Source of the DNA: Anaerolineaceae bacterium UBA6073
Lineage (GTDB): Bacteria > Chloroflexota > Anaerolineae > Anaerolineales > Anaerolineaceae
NCBI GenBank assembly: GCA_002436085.1
Contig: DIXT01000032.1
Location: forward strand, 1 to 29,875
DNA: 29,875 bases
Direction of reading: 5' to 3'
The notes below the pieces were generated by a model. That model did no database searches and was not told where the DNA came from. It saw nothing but the letters and a program-made list of their open reading frames with translations. Position numbers and translations under genes: made by a program. Positions 1-6,798 of the stretch are shown here, piece by piece. The number at the start of each line of letters is the position of its first letter. Position 1 is the stretch's first letter.

Positions 1-72
1 TTAAATTCTTAACTTTGAAAAATTTGGGTGTAATCGATTGACCAATGTTTTTCAACACCCTCCCGATGGCGG

Positions 73-92
73 AAAAACCCGCATTTTTGCGG
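73..92 (-). terminator. Rho-independent terminator after the xpt-guaA-FHA operon
   Basis: Read on the minus strand, a 5-bp stem (CCGCA/TGCGG) with an AAAA loop is followed by G and then TTTTT. It lies about 32 nt past the stop of the FHA gene, in the right place and orientation to end that operon. The stem is short, so this is a moderate call. Confidence 0.55.
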
Positions 93-124
93 TCTTGCTC
101 TGAGGAACCTGAGCGGTTTTGGGT

Positions 125-2026
125 TTATTCCGCTTCAGTATCTCTGCCTGCTGGCCGGCTTTCCAGGTAGTTCTTTTCAGAAGCCGCCACGCGCGAGCCG
201 CTGCCAAAGCGGAAAGTGAGCAAACCCAACTGAATCAGGTCTCCATGCTGGAGGCGGATGCCTTTGACCCCGACTGGCGCGTAATTCACCCAGCTGCCCG
301 CCGCGCTGCGAAAATCCGTCAGGCGAAATTCCCCATCTGGAAGCATGCGCAGCTGACAGTGCATCGCTTCAACAGCCGGATCGTCCAACACCAGGTTGCA
401 CAAGTCGGGGTCGCGTCCGATGATGGTAATCTCCTGGGTGATTGCGATGGGCTTGTCCGGCGTTGGCAGGTTATCCGCATTAAGTTTTGTCAGCGTTGCC
501 AGAATGATAGGCGCGGCAGCAGGCGCCGGCAAAATCGTTTCAGCGAGCGGGACAGGCGCGGCTTGGCGTTTGTTCCTTAACAAGCCTGGCAGAATTACCA
601 GGGCGAGAAAGCCCGCCAGCACTGCTCCCAAAATGACCAGATACCAGGGGTTTTTCAGGATTCCCGCGCCGCCAGGTGTCTCAGCCGTTGTGGTGATGAG
701 GGCGATCCTGGCCAAGGGGGTTTGGGCTTCCAGACCCAACGCATCAACCATCAGTACCTGCAAGCTCAGTTGCTCAAGCCCGTTATACTCAGAGAGCTTG
801 AGCACAAAGCTGTTCAAGGGCACCTGGGTATTCTCCTGCACGACTGTACCGTTGACCAGCAGACGCGCAGAGTTAATATTACGCGGATGACCGTCCACAA
901 AATCGACCAGCACCTCCAGCGGGAGTTCCGCGGGGGTGACGGCGCCTTCGGCGGAATACTTGAGGGAGAGCGCCTCGGGTAAGCTTAGGAAGCTCAGTAC
1001 AGCAGGTTCCACCTGCACCTCAAAGTTGGAACTGGCTGATGTGAGCGTGTCGCTTTCCGTTTGTAAGCGCAGCGCCAGGGTTTGCTTTCCACTTTCACGC
1101 GCGAGCGAAAGGTAAGATACCAGATAGGTCCGGCCCATATTGGCCGGGTAGGTGGCCGCCTCGGGAAGCGGCTCACTGCCAGAAAAGACAAACAGGCTGC
1201 CAGCTCCGCTGTCCGCCAGGTCCTGTAGGTAAGGAATTTGGGGGTAGGTGGTAACGAAAGCTTCTCCAGCCAGCCAAATAACAACCTTGATATTCTTTTC
1301 CCGCGCGATTTCAGAAAGCAGCTGGATGCTTTTTGCGTCCTGCACGCTGGGCAGCCCTGTGATGTAGAGCAGCAGCTTATCCTTGCCGCTTTCGTCCATG
1401 CTGAGCGCGTCAATCGCCCGGGTGAGGCTGGCAAGGTCGGATTTCAGCGTGCGGAAGTTGCCGTCGTAGGACTCAAGCGCAGTGGCGAGGGAGCCAAAGT
1501 CAGAAAGCTGCTCATAGACATAATCGGGATTGATGAACAGGCTGAAGCGGTCCTCGCCTTCCGCAGAGAACGCTCCTTCCATATGCTTGAAAGCCCCGAC
1601 CAGTTTGGTATAGCGGGAAACCCCTTTTGGGTCGCGCGAATCCAGGGCAAAATCCGGGTTTACTGCCAGTACGAGATGAATGCCCTGATAGTTTTCCTGC
1701 ACGTCCCGCGCCGGGATCGGGTTTCCGTTCTCCAGAATGCTAATTGAAGCTGCCGTCATCGGGGCGGTCGCATCGGCGGGCAGGTTTCGTGCTTTGATTT
1801 CAGCGCGGATAAGCGGGAATTCACGCGTGTCAATGCTCAGGATTTCCAGCGAGGGTGTCGCCTGGGCAGGATGGGCAGCGCTTGCTGGTATGGCAGTCTG
1901 CAGAGTAAGCAGCAGAATGAGCAGGATCAGACAGACACGTTGAACAAACCCCAGGGAGTCCAGCCGTTTGCAGCGGAAAACAACTGGGAGAGAAGCCCCC
2001 AGAGATGGATTTGCGCGTAAAGTCAT
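125..2026 (-). CDS. Membrane-anchored protein with extracellular vWA-like region and cytoplasmic FHA domain
   Basis: Protein of 633 residues. The N-terminus has a hydrophobic signal/anchor (around residues 28-50, ending in Ala-rich ASAA). A long presumed extracytoplasmic region follows, with a von Willebrand A-like start (hydrophobic strand LVLAVNP and a later LLLYITG strand). One transmembrane helix lies near 461-483, followed by a basic RNKR stop-transfer, a Pro/Ala linker and a C-terminal FHA domain (about 533-605). FHA hallmarks are GRDPD, a conserved H in MHCQL, SWVN and LQHGDLIQLG. FHA domains bind phosphothreonine, so the protein probably ties an external or periplasmic sensor to a Ser/Thr-kinase network. 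The start at 2026 is chosen over an ATG at 2068 because it follows the previous stop (TAG at 2031-2033) by 4 nt with GTAGGA just upstream; the longer form would overlap the neighbour by 38 nt. The ligand is unknown. Confidence 0.8.
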   Translation of the reverse strand: MTLRANPSLGASLPVVFRCKRLDSLGFVQRVCLILLILLLTLQTAIPASAAHPAQATPSLEILSIDTREFPLIRAEIKARNLPADATAPMTAASISILENGNPIPARDVQENYQGIHLVLAVNPDFALDSRDPKGVSRYTKLVGAFKHMEGAFSAEGEDRFSLFINPDYVYEQLSDFGSLATALESYDGNFRTLKSDLASLTRAIDALSMDESGKDKLLLYITGLPSVQDAKSIQLLSEIAREKNIKVVIWLAGEAFVTTYPQIPYLQDLADSGAGSLFVFSGSEPLPEAATYPANMGRTYLVSYLSLARESGKQTLALRLQTESDTLTSASSNFEVQVEPAVLSFLSLPEALSLKYSAEGAVTPAELPLEVLVDFVDGHPRNINSARLLVNGTVVQENTQVPLNSFVLKLSEYNGLEQLSLQVLMVDALGLEAQTPLARIALITTTAETPGGAGILKNPWYLVILGAVLAGFLALVILPGLLRNKRQAAPVPLAETILPAPAAAPIILATLTKLNADNLPTPDKPIAITQEITIIGRDPDLCNLVLDDPAVEAMHCQLRMLPDGEFRLTDFRSAAGSWVNYAPVGVKGIRLQHGDLIQLGLLTFRFGSGSRVAASEKNYLESRPAGRDTEAE

Positions 2027-2030
2027 TTTC

Positions 2031-3005
2031 CTACTTGGTTTCTTCTGTGGGCAGCGCTTGTGAACCAACGGGTAAAACGCGCGCTTTGTCCTTTAGTTCG
2101 CGGAAGGCGAACGCGCGCGCGCTCAGGTCGAAAGCATTCAACGCGCCAAAAACGATCAGAGCGAGCGGCAAGAGCACCAGCCACAACAGACCGGAGATTA
2201 ATCCCGCAGCAATCGGCCAGCCAGCGGCTGAGGCACGCATCGCGAAAATAAGCGGGAGCGCGGCGGCGACCATGGGAATGCTCATCAGCAGGGTTGCAAC
2301 GAAACGGATGACTCCCAGGATGATATGCAGCACCAGCAGCGGACCAAGGTTTTGCGTGGTCACTTCCCAGGCGCGGGAAATGGACTCCATAACGTCCAGG
2401 TTTTCATCGACCAGGGCAATGGAGGCATTATGCACCAGCACGCGCGCCCCCCAGCCGACTGGAATGAGCAGGATAAAAAGCGGCAGCAGGCAGCACAGCC
2501 CGATGCCCAGCGTGCCGATGATAAAAATGACGATGGGAATTGCCAACAGGCCGGCCAGGAGTGCGCCGGCGCAAACAATTAGCAACCGCAGCAGGATCAG
2601 CCGCCAGTAATACGGCTTCAGAGCACGGTGAATATCGCCAAATTTGAGCGGCCCGCTTTGGGAGTTTTCAGCCAGAGCGGAGCTTTTGATAACCCCGGCC
2701 AGGCCGTATTCGCGCAGAAAAAAAGCGATGAAACTGATGAGCAGACCTGCGATTAAGGCAATGCCCGCGATCAGAGCCCAGGCGTAGGGCGGCACGCTGC
2801 GAAAGAACGCGCTTATGCGCTCGAACATCGGCGGGAAGTCCTGTCCATTCTGCCAGCGCTGTCCAAAACGCCCCTGGGAGGTGAAACGGTAGGATAAGCC
2901 CTGACCGCCGCTAATCGCGGAGCCGGCCAGCAAACCAAACAGCCATAAGATCTTATGCTTCCAGATGATATTCCAGGTTTTTTTCAGGATTTCTGCGTAA
3001 TTCAT
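2031..3005 (-). CDS. Conserved polytopic membrane protein, function unknown
   Basis: Protein of 324 residues beginning MNYAEILKKTWNIIWKHK, the cytosolic amphipathic lead-in common to membrane proteins of the DUF975/glycerophosphodiester-phosphodiesterase membrane-domain type. About six hydrophobic segments are visible: near 17-30, 85-110, 145-165, 175-200 and two towards the C-terminus. A Phe/Gly/Arg-rich soluble stretch lies between segments 1 and 2. No catalytic motif is seen. The start at 3005 is supported by GAGGAAGT directly before the ATG; an upstream in-frame start at 3068 would run into guaA. The gene sits 19 nt after guaA and 4 nt before the FHA gene, so it is probably co-transcribed, and it could work with the FHA protein in the membrane. 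Confidence 0.75.
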   Translation of the reverse strand: MNYAEILKKTWNIIWKHKILWLFGLLAGSAISGGQGLSYRFTSQGRFGQRWQNGQDFPPMFERISAFFRSVPPYAWALIAGIALIAGLLISFIAFFLREYGLAGVIKSSALAENSQSGPLKFGDIHRALKPYYWRLILLRLLIVCAGALLAGLLAIPIVIFIIGTLGIGLCCLLPLFILLIPVGWGARVLVHNASIALVDENLDVMESISRAWEVTTQNLGPLLVLHIILGVIRFVATLLMSIPMVAAALPLIFAMRASAAGWPIAAGLISGLLWLVLLPLALIVFGALNAFDLSARAFAFRELKDKARVLPVGSQALPTEETK

Positions 3006-3024
3006 ACTTCCTCTTGTTTCGGGA

Positions 3025-4587
3025 TTACTCCCATTCAATGGTCGCGGGGGGCTTGCTGGTAATATCATACACCACCCGGTTTACCCGCGGAACTTCGTTC
3101 ACAATCCGGCTGGCAACCCGCCCAAGCAATTCATAGGGCAGGCGCGCCCAATCCGCTGTCATAAAATCTGTGGTGGTAACCGCGCGCAGGGCAATCGCTT
3201 CCTGATAGCTGCGCTGGTCGCCCATCACGCCAACCGAGCGGACGGGCAGCAGCACGGCAAATGCCTGGGAGCTGCCGGAAGGCAAGCCTTGCGCGTTTTC
3301 TGCGAGAGTCAGCAGGCCTGCTTTTTCAAGCTCGGAGGTGAAAATCGCGTCAGCGCGGCGCAAGGTATCCAGGCGTTCGCGCGTGATTTCACCCAGGCAG
3401 CGCACCGCCAAGCCCGGGCCCGGGAACGGCTGGCGCCAGACCAGCGCCCGCGGCAAGCCCAGAGCTTCCCCGACTGCCCGCACCTCGTCCTTGAATAGAA
3501 AACGCAGGGGTTCGATGAGTTCGAATTTCATATCAGGCGGCAGCGCGCCCACGTTGTGGTGGCTTTTAATGCGCTGCGCCTGCGACGCGCCGATGCCCTG
3601 CGATTCCACCACGTCCGGGTAGATCGTGCCCTGCACCAGGAATTCCGGGCTGCCGACTTCCCGGGCGAAGGTCTCAAATTCGCGGATGAAGGCTTCCCCG
3701 ATAATCTTTCGTTTTTGTTCCGGATCTGTTACACCGCGCAGCTTTGCGAGGAAGCGTTCCGCCGCATCCACGACCCGCAGAGGTTCGCCGGGCAGTTGCG
3801 CGAAAGCGTTTTCAACCTGTTCGCGTTCGCCCAGGCGCAGCAGCCCGGTGTCCAGGAAGACGCTGTGCACATTCTCGCCCAGGGCTGCGCGCGTCAGCGC
3901 GGTGGCAACGCTGGAATCCACACCGCCGCTGACCGCCGAAAGCACCTGCTTGCCGGCAGCCTGCTCGCGGATGCGGGCGATGCTGTGTTGGATAATCGAA
4001 TCCGGGGTCCAATTTGGAGCGCAGGCGCAAATTTCCAACACAAAGCGCCGCAGGATTTCGGAACCAAGCGGCGTGTGGCGGACTTCCGGGTGGAATTGCA
4101 GCCCAAAAAGCCGGCGAGTGGGGTCACCAGCCGCCGCAATAGGGCAGTTTGCTGAGCTTGCCAGCACTTCCCAGCTCTCAGGCAAGCGCGTAACCCGGTC
4201 CCCGTGGGACATCCAGACGGTCTGGTCGACTTCCGGCAGGAGCGGATTGGCTTTGGGGACGCTGATTTCAGCCAGACCGTACTCGTGTTCCCCGGCGCGG
4301 CTGACCTCGCCACCAAGCGCAAGCGCGAGCGCCTGCATGCCGTAGCAGATGCCCAGGATGGGCAGATTTCCACCAAGCAGCGCGTCTGGCAGACCCGGCG
4401 CGTCTTGTTCGTAAGATGACATCGGTCCGCCGGAAAGAATGAAGCCTCTGATTTCCAGGTCGGGCGTCCTGAGCTTTGGGTCGTTCCAGGCCAGGATTTC
4501 GCTGTAGACGTTGGCTTCCCGCACGCGGCGGGCAATCAGCTGAGTATACTGGGAGCCGTAATCTATGATAATGATTTTTTCTGACAT
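3025..4587 (-). CDS. guaA: GMP synthase (glutamine-hydrolysing)
   Basis: Converts XMP, glutamine and ATP to GMP, the last step of guanylate synthesis, in the cytosol. Length is 520 residues, normal for the fused bacterial enzyme. The N-terminal class I glutamine amidotransferase domain (about 1-190) has the nucleophile in GICYGMQ (Cys81) and the His/Glu pair in FHPEVRHT (His166, Glu168). The ATP-pyrophosphatase P-loop SGGVDSS is at 220-226, and the C-terminal dimerisation domain ends in KPPATIEWE as usual for GuaA. The start MSEKIIIIDYGSQ at 4587 is chosen because it matches the family N-terminus and lies 16 nt after the xpt stop; an in-frame ATG at 4632 would overlap xpt. It forms an operon with xpt, so the pair makes GMP both from salvaged xanthine (via XMP) and de novo. 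Confidence 0.97.
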   Translation of the reverse strand: MSEKIIIIDYGSQYTQLIARRVREANVYSEILAWNDPKLRTPDLEIRGFILSGGPMSSYEQDAPGLPDALLGGNLPILGICYGMQALALALGGEVSRAGEHEYGLAEISVPKANPLLPEVDQTVWMSHGDRVTRLPESWEVLASSANCPIAAAGDPTRRLFGLQFHPEVRHTPLGSEILRRFVLEICACAPNWTPDSIIQHSIARIREQAAGKQVLSAVSGGVDSSVATALTRAALGENVHSVFLDTGLLRLGEREQVENAFAQLPGEPLRVVDAAERFLAKLRGVTDPEQKRKIIGEAFIREFETFAREVGSPEFLVQGTIYPDVVESQGIGASQAQRIKSHHNVGALPPDMKFELIEPLRFLFKDEVRAVGEALGLPRALVWRQPFPGPGLAVRCLGEITRERLDTLRRADAIFTSELEKAGLLTLAENAQGLPSGSSQAFAVLLPVRSVGVMGDQRSYQEAIALRAVTTTDFMTADWARLPYELLGRVASRIVNEVPRVNRVVYDITSKPPATIEWE

Positions 4588-4603
4588 GGTCTGAACTGCG
4601 GTG

Positions 4604-5176
4604 TCAATCCGCGAAGACAATCCCGCCCGCATCCATGGAGCTAATGGTCACCAGCGAATGGATCGGGATATTCAGGTAAGAAAGCAGATTGCGGCCGCCT
4701 TCGAAGGACTTTTCAATCAGCGTTCCGATGCCCACCACCTGCGCGCCGGCTACCTGCGCCAGGCGCACCAAGCCGGCAATGGTCGCGCCGGAGGCTAGAA
4801 AGTCGTCAATGATTAGAATGCGTTCGTCCCTGCCAAGGTATTCCGGGGAGACAATCAGTTCCACATTATTCCCTTTGGTGTGCGAAGGAGCCACTGTCAG
4901 GTAGACTTCGTGCGGCATGGTTATTGGCTTGGATTTGCGGGCATAAACCACCGGAAGATTCAGATACTTGCCGGTCATCAGCGCGGGAGCGATGCCCGAA
5001 ATCTCGGCGGTGAGCACTTTTTGAGCGCCGATGCCAGCAAAAAGCCGGGCAAATTCCAGCCCGCAGGCGTCCATCAACTCCGGGTCCACCTGATGGTTGA
5101 TAAAGCGGTCTACCTTGAGGATGCCCGAACCAAGATTTTTTCCGTCCCGCAAAATTCTCTGTTTCAAAAGTTCCAT
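4604..5176 (-). CDS. xpt: Xanthine phosphoribosyltransferase
   Basis: Transfers phosphoribose from PRPP to xanthine to give XMP, which the adjacent GuaA converts to GMP. The protein has 190 residues, the usual size of the Gram-positive-type Xpt. The PRPP-binding motif LIIDDFLASGAT lies at about 121-132, preceded by the family stretch ARKSKPITMPHEVY. The start ATG at 5176 has GGAG 7 nt upstream; a TTG at 5179 is in frame but too close to the Shine-Dalgarno. The 151-nt leader between this gene and the PhzF gene shows no purine-riboswitch core that can be recognised by eye. A promoter was not clearly found; a TAAAAT at 5197-5192 overlaps the region too closely to be convincing. Confidence 0.95.
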   Translation of the reverse strand: MELLKQRILRDGKNLGSGILKVDRFINHQVDPELMDACGLEFARLFAGIGAQKVLTAEISGIAPALMTGKYLNLPVVYARKSKPITMPHEVYLTVAPSHTKGNNVELIVSPEYLGRDERILIIDDFLASGATIAGLVRLAQVAGAQVVGIGTLIEKSFEGGRNLLSYLNIPIHSLVTISSMDAGGIVFAD

Positions 5177-5327
5177 CAATTAACTCCTTGCATTTTATGT
5201 TTAACAACGCGAGCCAGGAAGGCGCGCTTCTGGTTGGCAGTCAGGCGTGAGTCATGCGTTGATCAGCACCGCTTCGGTCAAATAACCAAGGGATGAAAAA
5301 CACAAGACATGTTGGGATGATACCCGT

Positions 5328-6128
5328 TCAGTCTTTTTGGTGCAGCAGCTCGCCCTGGGAAACGGTCACAGCTTTCCCGCCTACGTACACCCGATCTGTC
5401 CCCAGGCGCACCCATACCTCTCCGCCGCGCGCAGAAGCCTGGTAAGCAAAGAATTTGGTCTTGTGCAGGCGTTCAGTGTAATACGGGGCAAGCGTGCAGT
5501 GCGCCATGCCGGTCACCGGGTCCTCTGGGATGCCTGTAAGCGGCGAGAAAAAGCGGGAAACAAAATCGTACTTTTCCTTGCAGGGCGCGGTGATAATTAA
5601 GTCCGGATAAGACAGAGCTGCAATTTTCTTGAAGTCCGGCACAAAGTTGCGTACCGCGTCCGCGTCTTCCAGCTCCGCCAGGATAACCTGATCCTTGTAA
5701 ATCGCCGCGGAAATCGGTTTAAGATCAAGCGCTGCGGTTAATTCGACAGAAACCGGCACAAGGGTTGGATCCCGTCTGGGCATATCCAGTTCAATTGTGC
5801 CGCGCAAGAAGCTGGCAGTAATCAGACCGCTTTGGGTCTGGAATTTGATAATTTCATCCGGTTCGTAAAAACCAAACTCATAGAGAATATGCGCGCTGGC
5901 CAGGGTGGCGTGGCCGCAAAGTTCTACCTCGGTTTTGGGGGTGAACCAGCGCAATTGATAGCCTTCACCTTTAGGCACGAGGAACGCGGTTTCGGAGAGC
6001 GCCATTTCAGCGGCTACGTTCTGCATCCACTCCCCACTGCGCGGGGATTGTAACAGGCAAACAGCGGCAGGGTTCCCACGGAAGGGTTCAACCGCGAACG
6101 CGTCAACATGATAGATGGGTATCTTCAT
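5328..6128 (-). CDS. PhzF-family isomerase/epimerase-like protein
   Basis: Protein of 266 residues with the family start KIPIYHVDAFAVEPFRGNPAAV, the catalytic glutamate in SETAFL (Glu46) and the signature FTPKTEVELCGHATL (about 62-76). The second half repeats the diaminopimelate-epimerase-like fold with PEDPVTGMAHC. PhzF itself isomerises trans-2,3-dihydro-3-hydroxyanthranilate in phenazine synthesis, but no other phenazine gene is near. The widespread orphan members have no settled substrate, so only the family is called. GAGGAG stands 6 nt before the ATG. The gene is transcribed alone, with the repeat-rich spacer upstream. Confidence 0.88.
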   Translation of the reverse strand: MKIPIYHVDAFAVEPFRGNPAAVCLLQSPRSGEWMQNVAAEMALSETAFLVPKGEGYQLRWFTPKTEVELCGHATLASAHILYEFGFYEPDEIIKFQTQSGLITASFLRGTIELDMPRRDPTLVPVSVELTAALDLKPISAAIYKDQVILAELEDADAVRNFVPDFKKIAALSYPDLIITAPCKEKYDFVSRFFSPLTGIPEDPVTGMAHCTLAPYYTERLHKTKFFAYQASARGGEVWVRLGTDRVYVGGKAVTVSQGELLHQKD

Positions 6129-6146
6129 GGAGAACTCCTCTTCTCT

Positions 6147-6152
6147 AGTATA
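6147..6152 (-). promoter_or_regulatory. Candidate -10 box for the PhzF gene
   Basis: Minus-strand TATACT lies about 19 nt upstream of the ATG at 6128, leaving room for a short leader that carries the GAGGAG ribosome site. A second TATAAT lies further up at 6173-6168. No good -35 is seen for either, so the assignment is tentative. Confidence 0.4.
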
Positions 6153-6198
6153 CCGGACTATGAACTAATTATAAGCGGATAGCGTGTAATTTAAGTAG

Positions 6199-6213
6199 TG
6201 AAATTGCAGGAAT
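6199..6213. repeat. 15-bp direct repeat, left copy
   Basis: TGAAATTGCAGGAAT occurs here and again at 6669-6683, flanking the insertion-sequence remnant. The right copy directly abuts the element end (3 nt away), while the left copy is separated from the left end by about 18 nt. It may be a long target duplication or a residue of an earlier deletion. Confidence 0.75.
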
Positions 6214-6280
6214 GTGAGAGCAAAGTGATAATGTCCTAAAGTAGCAAAATAGAAATGTCCTGATATGGATGCGGTTTTTT

Positions 6281-6309
6281 GTAGGTCAGGTTGCGCACTC
6301 CAACCTGAC
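6281..6309 (+). repeat. REP-type hairpin, copy 1
   Basis: A 29-nt element begins with GTAG and forms a hairpin with arms GTCAGGTTG and CAACCTGAC (6285-6293/6301-6309). It shares its frame and length with copies at 6316-6344 (inverted) and 29537-29565, but the stem bases differ with compensating changes. A GTAG tetranucleotide before an imperfect palindrome is the known hallmark of REP sequences moved by RAYT transposases. Confidence 0.7.
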
Positions 6310-6315
6310 GAAATT

Positions 6316-6344
6316 GGCGGCTTGAAAGACGCAAGCCGCCCTAC
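6316..6344 (-). repeat. REP-type hairpin, copy 2 (inverted; forms a REPIN with copy 1)
   Basis: On the minus strand this 29-nt element also begins with GTAG and has arms GGCGGCTTG and CAAGCCGCC (6340-6332/6324-6316). With copy 1 it makes a head-to-head inverted pair, 6281-6344, bounded by GTAG and CTAC with a 6-nt gap: the layout of a REPIN or BIME. Confidence 0.7.
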
Positions 6345-6391
6345 GATCTGATAAAAGAGGACACCTTACGATCTGATAAAAGAGGAGACCT
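6342..6391. repeat. 25-bp tandem duplication
   Basis: Two adjacent 25-bp units beginning TACGATCTGATAAAAGAGGA (6342-6366, 6367-6391) differ at one base. They join the REPIN end to the transposase remnant. A slippage or repair scar is the simplest explanation. Confidence 0.8.
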
Positions 6392-6395
6392 ACGG

Positions 6396-6617
6396 TCAAG
6401 AACCTCGCACGGTCTGGAGACCGGCGAGATCAAAGCCTGGTTTCATGGCAATCCGCTTACCTTGAAAGAAATTGAGAGAAGACCGAGACAAGGTGCTGTC
6501 GTGTCTACGAAATCCGCAAACGCTACTCCGCTTGCCCTTGCGTATGACCATCCCTGGAGAACCTATGGAAAAAAGATAAATGCCAAACCTGTGCCGACAA
6601 CTTTATCAACCAAATAG
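6396..6617 (+). pseudogene. Transposase C-terminal fragment
   Basis: An open frame without a proper start encodes about 73 residues ending at TAG 6615-6617. It reads WFHGNPLTLKEIE, then VVSTKSANATP, then AYDHPWRTYGKK. The closing DHPWR box after a Pro/Ala/Lys-rich linker is typical of the C-terminus of IS481/ISNCY-like integrase-core transposases (family knowledge). The helix-turn-helix and DDE core are absent. It is interrupted upstream by the tandem duplication and REPIN. Confidence 0.7.
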
Positions 6618-6668
6618 GATATTTCTAACTTGCCAGCATTAGGACATTTCTATTTAGCCTTGACATAA

Positions 6669-6683
6669 TGAAATTGCAGGAAT
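6669..6683. repeat. 15-bp direct repeat, right copy
   Basis: Second copy of TGAAATTGCAGGAAT (see 6199-6213). The match continues imperfectly for a few bases (aatgtg on the left, aatttg on the right). Confidence 0.75.
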
Positions 6684-6762
6684 TTGCTTTTTTTCTGAAA
6701 TAACTTAACTGCAATACCAGAAGTTAAGGGAGATTATCAGTCAGCGGTGAGCTTGTACTGCT

Positions 6763-6792
6763 TTGGGCGCTTCCGCGTGGAACGGGTATAAT
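6763..6792 (+). promoter_or_regulatory. Promoter of the L,D-transpeptidase gene, apparently leaderless
   Basis: A perfect TATAAT at 6787-6792 is preceded, with an 18-nt spacer, by a weak -35 TTGGGC (6763-6768). The expected transcription start 7 nt past the -10 falls exactly on the A of the ATG at 6799, and no Shine-Dalgarno is present. Confidence 0.65.
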
Positions 6793-6798
6793 CCCTAT

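Larger units (their letters stand above)
6232..6665 (+). mobile_element. Internally deleted insertion-sequence remnant
   Basis: Both ends carry the same motif in inverted orientation: AAATAGAAATGTCCT at 6247-6261 and its exact reverse complement at 6641-6655. The outermost bases are TGTC at each end (6232 and the complement of 6665). Between them lies the C-terminal tail of a transposase (6396-6617) whose stop codon is about 24 nt before the right inverted repeat, the normal arrangement in an IS. At 434 bp it is far too short to be autonomous. The end motif and the transposase tail (DHPWR) resemble integrase-core elements of the IS481/ISNCY kind; the exact family is inferred. Confidence 0.75.
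6129..6798. other. Gene-free spacer of 670 bp filled with mobile-element debris
   Basis: No intact gene is seen here. It contains the PhzF promoter region (6129-6180), one copy of a 15-bp direct repeat, a decayed insertion sequence carrying a REPIN and a 25-bp tandem duplication, the second copy of the direct repeat, and the promoter of the L,D-transpeptidase at the right edge. Confidence 0.8.

Noticed and set aside
5177..5327. Guanine riboswitch expected upstream of xpt-guaA
   Set aside because: The 151-nt leader was read on the minus strand. The three-way-junction core typical of purine riboswitches was not found, and no terminator or anti-terminator pair was evident. A covariance-model scan would settle it.
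5328..6128. Phenazine biosynthesis gene
   Set aside because: PhzF-like proteins are widespread orphans and no other phz gene is present, so only the family is called.
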